NCBI GenBank assembly: GCA_001632435.1
Contig: KV423988.1
Span: 85,343 to 149,342 of the forward strand
Length of the DNA stretch: 64,000 nt
DNA from: Calocera cornea HHB12733
Lineage: Eukaryota; Basidiomycota; Dacrymycetes; Dacrymycetales; Dacrymycetaceae
Direction of reading: 5' to 3'
Under the pieces are notes generated by a model, which did no database searches, had not been told where the DNA came from, and worked only from the letters and a program-made list of their open reading frames with translations. Shown one piece after another: positions 56,643 to 64,000 of the stretch. Made by a program: the position numbers and the translations under genes. How positions within the stretch are numbered: position 1 is the first letter of the stretch; each line of letters opens with the position of its first letter.

Positions 56643-58901
56643 CTAAGCGCTTTTAATGCTGCTCTGGATCTCCACGAGACCCTCCTCCCTGCTCCAAAAT
56701 CCCTTCCAAGTGTCCTCATCCTTCTCTTCCGATCTAGGCACCGCCTTGCCCAGCTTCCGTCCCACGCCATCGGGATTGTTGCCCCCCGCGCTGGCAACGG
56801 ACTTCTGTGCCCAAAGCGTCCGCACAGCCCGCTCGTGCTTCCTAAGGCCCACTTCGGCGGGCGAGCCCTGCCACAGCAGCTTCTCCAGGGCAAAGCGTAT
56901 CGCACCCTGGGCGAGAAGGAATCCATGCGATGCGGTGAGAGCGACCAAGAGGGCAGGTAATACAGCAGTCAAGAGCGTCTCTGTCTGGCTTGGCAGGTGC
57001 GCACGGGCAAGCCTCGTTGTAAGGAAGCTGCTGCCAAGACCCGTTCCGTGCGCCGGATCAGGGTTCTGCTCTGTCGGCTTGAACAGGAAGATGAGTGCAC
57101 CATTAGTGAGTGCGCCCAGCCAGCAGAGGAACGATAAGCTGTCGAGCCATGGTCCGATGGTCTCGGCACGCATTGGGAGCGGGCGTCGGTAGTGCGCAGT
57201 CAGCTTCCATGCGTCCGAGCGAATCTCGACCCAATTGTTGACCAATGCGCAAAGGGGTGCCAAAGGCCATGCGACGGACCATAGAACGACGTAGCCAAAC
57301 TGGGTCACCATTTCCGCATAGTCGCCGAATAGCTCATAGTCGGGGAGTGCAGCCTCTTCACGTGCTTGCAGGAGGAGCTGTATCTCTTGCTCTGAGACAA
57401 CCTGCTCGACGGGCGTGACCAGGCCCTTCTTGCCGGACAACCCCTTGCCCTGCTGCACGTTGCTCGCCGCACGAGTGATATAGGGCAAGACGTTTTCCAG
57501 TACGAAGTTGACAACCTGGTTCGTGACGGTATATGCGAACATCTGGTTGTGAAGCCGATCGGGGCGGATCTTCGCCTGGGCGCTGGTGAGGGTGTCGAAG
57601 CGACTGTGTAATGGCTGTCCTTTGACTGTTCCGTTGAGGGCCATGGCGGCAGCCACCATAGCTTCGCTGCCGCTTGGGGGTACTTCAGTCGGCATCCTGA
57701 GCGATAAGACTTTGGTGTACACCCAGCTCATGACATTGGGTCCAAATGGAATGTAGACAAATGCCGTGAGGTACAGTCCGAGGTAGGCGACGACCGCGGA
57801 GAGGGTGAACGTCTTGAGGGTCAAGCTCGTCGAGTAGGTGCTCTCGTGTGCGTGGTTCTCCCAGTTGGTGAGCGCCTTCCCACTCGCCTGGTAGACGGAG
57901 AGTAGCTTGGGGATGAAGGTGAGGAAGATGACAGTTGGGATATAGCCAGCATATGCGTGGCCTGGACCGGTGTAGATCTGCGTGACGAACGCTTCGAAGA
58001 CGAAGATCGCAGTAAGGATAGCGCCGAGGATAACGGATTCCCCAAGTATGACAGGGACAGACGCAAGCACGCGCACCTCGCGCTGCCACCACGGGAAGCT
58101 CTCCACACCGTCCTCGCTGATCGTGCCCTTGAACTCGGCCCGGCGCCTCTCGACCCTCTGTGCGTTACGTGTACCCCATTTCACAGCGAGCGTGCGTTCG
58201 CGTACACGGAATGCCTCGATAAATACGATGCTCCAAAGGCAGAGGGGGATAGCGTATAGTGGTGAGTAAGGGAGGTTGAAGTACCAGATGGCGACTCCGA
58301 GGACGCTGGGAACGACCAACGAATGGGCGTAGCTGCTCAGGAACGCATAGTAGAGCGCAATAGCCTCTCCATATTCGTCCTTGACACGTCCCAGCTCGGA
58401 CTCACTCATCCAGACCCCGAGACGGCTCATCGTCCAGCTCTTGATCCATGCGGTCTCGAACTGCTTGTCCTTGAGAGCCATGATGCCCGTGAGCCGCTCG
58501 TGCCCCGGCGCACCGGGGGCGATGCCCAGACCACCGTCGAGAGCGCTGGTGGTGATATACGAATGAAGAAGTCGGAGTCGATCGGCCGGAGTAAGAGGCG
58601 CTTCGCCAGCTGGTGGCTCAAGTGCAGGCATGCTGACCGCGTTCACGCCATGCAGGAAGTCCTCCGTCCGCTGACGATCGACGAGCTCCCCCATCTTTTC
58701 CCACGGGCATCGAACGAATATCAAGAGCTCGCTCGGCGCCGATCCGGACTTGCCGACCGCTTCGAGACCTCCATCACGTAGTTGGGAAAGAAGGGAGGTA
58801 TATGCGCGCTCGGCTTCCTCCGACTCGGTACGCGACTTGGGCGAACTTCGGAAGATGAGGATGAGATCGACCGGCGGTGCGGTGGGCGGTGTGCTCATCA
58901 T
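56643..58901 (-). CDS. Anoctamin/TMEM16 family protein (IST2-like)
   Basis: This is a single exon of 752 residues. An N-terminal soluble domain contains LILIFRSSPKSRTESEEAER and LLIFVRCPWEKM. Roughly ten membrane segments follow, from VVPSVLGVAIWYF to LALLVALTASHGF-like helices. Calcium-site acidic residues are visible: DYAEMVTQFGYVVLWSVAWP with Asp and Glu three apart, and NNWVEIRSDAWKL with Glu and Asp four apart, as in fungal TMEM16 scramblases. PWWQREVRVLASVPVILG lies before TM3. It could move phospholipids between leaflets or tether ER and plasma membrane; without a long basic tail like Ist2 the scramblase role is the better guess. Two start Met codons are adjacent. Confidence 0.9.
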   Translation of the reverse strand: MMSTPPTAPPVDLILIFRSSPKSRTESEEAERAYTSLLSQLRDGGLEAVGKSGSAPSELLIFVRCPWEKMGELVDRQRTEDFLHGVNAVSMPALEPPAGEAPLTPADRLRLLHSYITTSALDGGLGIAPGAPGHERLTGIMALKDKQFETAWIKSWTMSRLGVWMSESELGRVKDEYGEAIALYYAFLSSYAHSLVVPSVLGVAIWYFNLPYSPLYAIPLCLWSIVFIEAFRVRERTLAVKWGTRNAQRVERRRAEFKGTISEDGVESFPWWQREVRVLASVPVILGESVILGAILTAIFVFEAFVTQIYTGPGHAYAGYIPTVIFLTFIPKLLSVYQASGKALTNWENHAHESTYSTSLTLKTFTLSAVVAYLGLYLTAFVYIPFGPNVMSWVYTKVLSLRMPTEVPPSGSEAMVAAAMALNGTVKGQPLHSRFDTLTSAQAKIRPDRLHNQMFAYTVTNQVVNFVLENVLPYITRAASNVQQGKGLSGKKGLVTPVEQVVSEQEIQLLLQAREEAALPDYELFGDYAEMVTQFGYVVLWSVAWPLAPLCALVNNWVEIRSDAWKLTAHYRRPLPMRAETIGPWLDSLSFLCWLGALTNGALIFLFKPTEQNPDPAHGTGLGSSFLTTRLARAHLPSQTETLLTAVLPALLVALTASHGFLLAQGAIRFALEKLLWQGSPAEVGLRKHERAVRTLWAQKSVASAGGNNPDGVGRKLGKAVPRSEEKDEDTWKGFWSREEGLVEIQSSIKSA

Positions 58902-59271
58902 GTTGTCGACTGGGGGAGGTCGAGCTCGTCGTCGAATGCAAGATGTAACTGTGTCAATGCCCTGCGAGGACGTCGGCGGGTGTTGGCGCTGGATTGTGAC
59001 GATCCCTAGCGCCTCTGTGACATCATCTAGCGTCCGCCCGTGCGGTTGCCATTGCTCCCGAGGACCCTGTCAACAGGCGCCGAACCGATTTGTGTCGGCC
59101 GCACGTTTCCCATGCGGACACCACCACGTCCTGCGCTGGTCGTCGACATCCGGTTCGAGCTCCCGCAGCCAAGACGGGATAATCACCTCAATGTTTCTCG
59201 ATATTCAAGCGCAAGGGCGTTCAACCCTATCCTTTGTCAGAGCCCCTGCAAGTCAATTATATATTCGCAAA

Positions 59272-59446
59272 TTTGTCTCGATGACATACTCCAACATGAC
59301 TTGAGCCAGAGGAGCGATTTGCGATGGCGCCACTGCCTGAACCTTACCCGTTGTCAAACCCTTGTGCTCCCCACGGAGAAAGTCTGTATTGCTTTGTCTC
59401 GATGACATACTCCCTGACGGTCTGTCCTAAGCCAGAGGAGCGATTT
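59272..59446 (+). repeat. Direct duplication, 121-bp spacing
   Basis: TTTGTCTCGATGACATACTC occurs at 59,272 and 59,393; AGCCAGAGGAGCGATTT occurs at about 59,304 and 59,430. The parts between differ in length by a few bases, so this is an old tandem duplication. Confidence 0.75.
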
Positions 59447-60291
59447 ATAATCGTTCCACGGCCTGCCTGCCATATGTATCGATGGCTGGCGACTTACCAA
59501 TTGCTCCACAGTACGGTCCATTGGCCAGCCTTAACCCCTGAACCTGGTCAAATGATATTACTTCGACGGCCTCTCGGTGATTCGGGACATCCATTGATGT
59601 ACAGTGCTGCAACTTCTTCCGGATACCCCAGGCAACCTGCAGGGCGTGGCTGTGGCCCCGACGCGTCCGGAGCCTTCGCGTATTCTTGGACCTTCGTTCA
59701 AACCCTGAAGCGGACGCGTCTTCCGCCGGATATACTATCGCGATTCTTCCTCTGTACACGAGATGCGATACGATAATTTCCGATCTGGTCGATTGTTCCT
59801 CGTTCCCAGATGGGATGGCTGGGCGAACTCAGACTGTCTACCTTTCACGGTTCTGGTGCTACCGTGCAGCCCACACTGGTCGGACGCAGCAACATGTCGA
59901 AACTCGTGTCTAAGCCGAATACGGCGATTGTCCGGTCTCATTTATCACGCATACCACCGATCCACACCTCACATTGTTCCTGTGGGACTCCTGTTAGCCT
60001 ACGATTGACTATCGGGCGCCCAGCCTCCACACCACGCGCGTGTTCGGTCATCCTTATGCCCGTCCCGTACCTCGTGTCAGGGCCGACTGTATCCGACCGT
60101 CATGGTGCGTTAGTGATGGGGTTTGTGCGTCTCTTTTTTGCCCGTTTTCGGAATTATAGCTGAATCCGGTGTCTTAGGTCAGGAATGGATCGCTGCGGCT
60201 TCGGTGCATCTGACCGCCAGCGCTGCTGGCCGCAGGCTACGCTTTCTCACATGTCAGTGGGCAAGATATCATGCCCTGAACACGTTGAGGT

Positions 60292-60298
60292 ATATAAG
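60292..60298 (+). promoter_or_regulatory. TATA box of the P450 gene
   Basis: TATATAA lies about 40 bases before the ATG at 60,333, a close spacing that implies a short leader. Confidence 0.5.
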
Positions 60299-60332
60299 GA
60301 CGGTCCTGCGGTCGGCTATCTCACCGCACGTC

Positions 60333-62161
60333 ATGATGCCCTCCGTATCCCTCCTCGTCCTTGTCGTACTCGCTCTCCTGGTTGTTTATCGAGTCTTGCG
60401 CCCGTCGCGGCTCCCTCCTGGGCCTCCTGGTCTTCCGCTGCTTGGAAACGTTCTGGACATCCCGCTCAAAGGTCTGTTCCTGAAGCTCGATGAGTGGAAG
60501 CGAACGAACGGTGGCGTGTTTTCGCTCAGTGCACCGGGCCAGAAGATCGTGGTCCTCGCCGATGCGAAGAGTGCAGCTGACGTGCTGGACAAGATGAGTG
60601 CACCAACGAGCGGCAGACCGCGATACATCATGGTAATGCGCTCCATAACCAGCCATACGGAAGATATATGCTGACAATCACATTAGATGAATGAGATCAT
60701 GGCCGGAAACCTCACGATCACTGGTATTCCTGCTAACGAACGCTGGAAGCGCTGCCGACGAATCATCCACGAGGGTTTCAACGCGCGTGCTTCGGAAGGC
60801 TACGCGGCAATACAAGAAGAAGAATCGGGTCGTCTATGCCGTTATCTGCTGCAGAACCCTGGATGCGATCTCTACCCCGCCTTGGAGCGAACCTCTTGCG
60901 GAGTCATTCTTCGCGCGCTCTACGATGCGCCCAGCTTGTTCACCTCACCTACTGGAGAGGAGAAGGTGCAGAAACTGGCAGAGCAAATGGACGCCTTCAT
61001 GAAAGCTGCGATGCCACTCGCATACATGGTGGAGATGTTTCCGGTGCTGAAGTATCTACCCCGGTGGATGGCACCTTTCAAAGCATACGGCGAAGACTTC
61101 TTCAAGGACAGTAACGCATATTTGGAGAATCTGTATCAGGAAGGCTGCAGCACGAAGCAAGAGGGTGGTAAGGCGAAGGGGTTTGCCGTGGCGTCCGAAG
61201 AAGCGCGAGATCATTTCGGTGTGACCACGCAGGAGGCGGCTTGGGTTTCCGGGGTACTCTAGTACGTGTCGCCACACGGAAGCCGCACGGCGACTCAAAT
61301 GACTTCACAGTGCTGCGGGCTCTGAAACAGTAATGTTGTTGCTCTTTCCAGTGCTCTCCATGCTAACCCTAAATATAGAGTGCCGCTGCTGTTCAATCCC
61401 TCTGCATGGCAATGTTACTGTATCCCGAAGTGCAGAAGAAAGCGAAGGCAGAAATTGATGCCGTACTTGGACCACACGCACCGACGCTCGCCGACAGGCC
61501 CAATATGCCCTATATGCATGCGATTGTCAAGGAAACCCTGAGGTGGAGGCCACCGCTGCCTACTGGATTCCCACATCTTGCCACTGAGGTATGCCCGGGA
61601 GCACGGCGAACAAGCAACAGGGTCTGACGATCAGTAGAATGTAGACTACGGAGACTACACAATTCCGAAAGGCACGATTGTCATCGGATCAATCTGGTAT
61701 GTCCTACAAATTATTATGTATTGAGTCTCCTAACGGCGCCTGCAGGTCAATCAACCACGATGCACCGACGTTTGGAGATCCGTCCGTCTTCCGCCCAGAA
61801 CGCTTTCTGTCTTCTGATGGGAAAACTCTCTCGACACCGCTCTCCAACTACCATGACGACGACATTGCATACGGTCATGGACGTCGTCTTTGTCCTGGCC
61901 GGTACTTTGCCAACAACATGCTGTTCGTGGAGATGACGTACCTGCTCTGGGCCTTCGACATTCTGCACGCAAAGGATGAGTATGGAAGAACTATTGATCC
62001 ACCCAATTGCCAGTTTGTAGATCGTGGTCTCACTTGGTTAGACGTCTCCTTTATACAGACCTGTCTATCGATGCTGACGCCAATGCAGTCGTCCTGCAGA
62101 TTTCCCTTGCGTCTTCCAACCGCGCCAGTCTACTCTGGCCGATGTTCTTCCTCCCATCTAG
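60333..62161 (+). CDS. Cytochrome P450 monooxygenase, membrane-anchored
   Basis: Seven exons (60333-60632, 60687-61261, 61311-61329, 61379-61588, 61638-61696, 61746-62036, 62089-62161) give 508 residues; exon 3 is 19 nt. An N-terminal membrane anchor (VSLLVLVVLALLVVYRVL) is followed by RPSRLPPGPPGLPLLGNVLD. The I helix has YAAGSET across exons 2-3. KETLRWRPPLPTGFPH holds the ExxR motif. FGDPSVFRPERFL is the PERF motif, and IAYGHGRRLCPGRYFA is the heme-binding loop with the Cys ligand, Tyr replacing the usual first Phe. Exon 7 ends DFPCVFQPR. The fold is complete. The type is typical of the large basidiomycete P450 families used for degrading plant compounds or making natural products; the substrate is unknown. 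Confidence 0.9.
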
Positions 62162-62308
62162 CTCGGATCTTGTATTGCACGCGTGTGAGATATGAATGAC
62201 AGTCGGTTACTTGTAACCGAGGAACAGACACGGTACATCACACCGCCTGAAACGGAGTTTTTGTGCGGACTGACATGACAACTTTTCCTCTCCTCCGACA
62301 TTTTCCAG

Positions 62309-62404
62309 AAACGCGTTCTGATCGGACCTGAAGTCGTCCTACCCGACTTCCCCTGCGTGTTTCAGCCGAGACAGAGGAACTCCGACGTGCTTCCGATTAT
62401 CTGA
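62309..62404 (+). pseudogene. Stranded P450 3'-terminal exon
   Basis: An open stretch of 31 codons from an acceptor-like TTTTCCAG reads LPDFPCVFQPRQRNSDVLPII then stop, closely parallel to the last exon of the intact P450 gene (DFPCVFQPRQSTLADVLPPI). Nothing upstream within 150 bases resembles other P450 exons. Its phase does not fit splicing from the intact gene's exon 6, so it is probably a remnant of a deleted neighbour rather than an alternative end. Confidence 0.65.
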
Positions 62405-63071
62405 GTGTATACGTGAGTCTCCACTTCCTTTCAGGGGTAGGGTTGCTTCTATCAGGAGAGGGTATTTATCTGGGGTACTCAAAACGATCGACGTACGCAC
62501 CAATAGTGCTCAACGGAGTGCTTTTCCGTCGCACACCAAAGTGTTCGAAACTGTTTCGGTCTCAGTGCATATCACTCCATGCACGGGGATTGTCGTTACT
62601 CGAAGCAGAGAGTGGATGAAACTGGTGGTTCATCTCCTCGGCAGGGCATTTCGGAAGCAATAAGCGACCTGGCGGACGCTGATTGGTCGAGAGCATTCTG
62701 GTCGGACCGAATATGCAGCGGCAATCCTTTTCTCCTCCGACATACTCGGACACTCTCCAGACTCGGCGCTTGATGGAAAGTCTGCCTCTTACGAGCTCCA
62801 CCAGATGCATATGGATCGCTGTGCCCGAAGAATGGCATTTGGTTACTTTTCCCACATCGGAGGAAGTACAATATTGTGTCCAAGAACCCAACGGCCGCTG
62901 GCACGACCCCGCACGTCGGTCGTCTGATGCGACCGGTTTCTGAAGCGAAGCGAAGCGCTCGTGTACCGTGCACAGCCGGTGTCTTCCTTATCTGCTTGTT
63001 GCGTACTTAAGCGGCTACTTGATGTCACTTATGTGGTGACCTTCAGCCTCGCGCCGTATCCGCATCCCCGC
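62405..63071. other. Region between P450 remnant and the second P450 copy
   Basis: No gene is supported. The stretch before 63,072 presumably held the second copy's promoter. A GAAGCGAAGCGAAGCG micro-repeat lies near 62,943. Confidence 0.4.
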
Positions 63072-63368
63072 ATGCTTTCTCTCATTTTCGCGTCCCTCAT
63101 AGGCTTCGTGGTCCTTGGCATCTACTGGAGCTTTCGTCCCTCTCGCCTTCCTCCTGGCCCACGGGGAATCCCGTTCCTGGGCAATGCGCTCGACATTCCC
63201 CTGAAAGGACTTTTCCTGAAGATCGAGGACTGGAAGCGCACCCACGGTGACACATTCTCCCTCAATGCGGCGGGGCAGAATATACTTGTTCTGGCAAGTG
63301 CAAAGGCTGCCGCGCATGTCTTGGACAAGATGAGCGGACCGACGAGTGCACGGCCTAGATTTACTATG
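63072..63368 (+). pseudogene. Second P450 paralogue, exon 1 only, followed by an inserted element
   Basis: The ATG at 63,072 opens 99 codons: a membrane anchor (LIFASLIGFVVLGIYWSF), then RPSRLPPGPRGIPFLGNALD and LDKMSGPTSARPRF, matching exon 1 of the intact gene residue by residue and ending at the same ATG|GT splice site. Downstream, where exon 2 should start about 55 bases later, no P450 sequence is found to the window's end; instead LTR-like sequence begins. Whether the rest of the gene lies beyond is not known, so loss of function is inferred, not shown. Confidence 0.6.
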
Positions 63369-63416
63369 GTGCGCATTGTGCTGCTAGAAAGGTAGTAGAG
63401 GCAGTATCGATAGCAA

Positions 63417-64000
63417 TGTATTCTTTTCTTTTCTTTCGTATCGAAGCAATCGACGCTTCGAATCGTCGATACGGTCGGGTTCGGCGCACGCTGGCCCGCA
63501 CGGTCTTCGATTCGGACCTTCGGTATGCCGATCGGGCACAGCCCGTAGTATAGGAACCTTTCCATACGCCTTCGGGCCCCAATGCGATCTCTTTCCCCTT
63601 CGACCGCGTCGCTCCTTTCGTTCGCTCATCGGCAACACGAGGCCTCGAATCGACTCGATATCGATATACAATTACGATCTACTACAAACGATTCGACACT
63701 ACTATCGATTAGTGCCCCTCCCAGCGTCTCGCAGCCTACAGCCCGATATTTGGGTATAGGTACATTGGAGCCCAACGCGAGGGATTTCTGGTTGGGGTTA
63801 CTACAGCGGGCGAGCGAAAATTCGTCGGGGCGTCTAGCGACCCGAGACCCATCTGCAACCGTGACGCTCCGCAGCGGCAGACCCTTTCGGAGCCAGATAC
63901 CGATATATCAACCGCGTCGGATAGCGCATCGCCAGGCATCGGATCCGCATCCGCCTCCCCTGGTTTCAGAAAACTCGCCGAACCCGTCGACATCGACGCT
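63417..64000 (+). mobile_element. Putative LTR retroelement, 5' end, partial
   Basis: A stretch 63,417-63,764 starts TGTA and ends TACA. It is followed directly by TTGGAGCCCAACGCGAGGG, which resembles a tRNA primer-binding site. From about 63,780 a frame stays open to the window end, with Ser/Asp/Pro-rich composition as in gag leaders (for example DTDISTASDSASPGIGSA). The second LTR and pol genes would lie outside. The exact left border is uncertain; TGTGCTGC at 63,377 is an alternative. Confidence 0.45.

Larger units (their letters stand above)
58902..60332. other. Intergenic region with a diverged duplication
   Basis: This lies between the anoctamin and P450 starts, about 1.4 kb. It contains the direct repeat described separately and a TATATAA box at about 60,292. 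No coding feature is supported. Confidence 0.5.

Overview
The window is nuclear DNA from a filamentous basidiomycete, most likely a wood- or litter-decay agaricomycete. Genes are GC-rich and cut by many 45-60 nt introns with GTRNGT donors. The gene set fits: an R3H-SUZ RNA-binding protein, an Rds1-like ferritin-fold secreted protein, an F-box protein on a coiled coil, tandem membrane-anchored P450s, a GH5 exo-glucanase and a six-cysteine secreted protein. The exact species is not determined. All exon limits were read by eye from splice sites and frame continuity.

Layout, left to right. 1-8.7 kb: vacuolar amino-acid transporter (cut by the window edge), tRNA-splicing endonuclease SEN2, a DnaJ-X chaperone, and an R3H-SUZ protein. 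9.1-13.7 kb: a decayed class C beta-lactamase-like gene, a P-loop kinase, then a 762-bp foldback element flanked by TTAA. 14-24 kb: a 1,052-residue acidic AT-hook protein divergent from BFR2/AATF, a dynein intermediate chain, and an aldo-keto reductase. 24.7-31 kb: secreted ferritin-like protein, methylenetetrahydrofolate reductase, DAHP synthase. 31-36 kb: two divergent paralogues of a TBL/PC-esterase-like Golgi protein sharing one intron position. 36.7-42.6 kb: six-cysteine secreted protein with a broken frame, an orphan coiled-coil protein, and a SAP-domain NuSAP-like protein. 43-54 kb: FES1, a VOC-fold protein, a DUF676 lipase, GH5 exo-beta-1,3-glucanase, a gamma-glutamylcyclotransferase-fold protein, beta-carbonic anhydrase, SLX1. 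54-64 kb: F-box protein, an anoctamin/TMEM16 protein, and a P450 cluster made of one intact gene, one stranded 3' exon, and a second copy whose first intron holds what looks like an LTR retroelement.

Most genes are housekeeping: RNA processing and ribosome assembly (SEN2, BFR2), chaperones (DnaJ-X, FES1), dynein and mitosis (dynein chain, NuSAP-like), C1 and aromatic amino-acid synthesis (MTHFR, DAHP synthase), DNA repair (SLX1) and lipid handling (lipase, anoctamin). They are not a functional cluster. The lineage-specific and changing parts are the lactamase relic and foldback element (9-13.6 kb), the TBL-like pair (31-36 kb), the secreted protein (36.7 kb) and the P450 cluster (60-64 kb). 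I found no CRISPR array, tRNA or rRNA gene and no bacterial-type operon.
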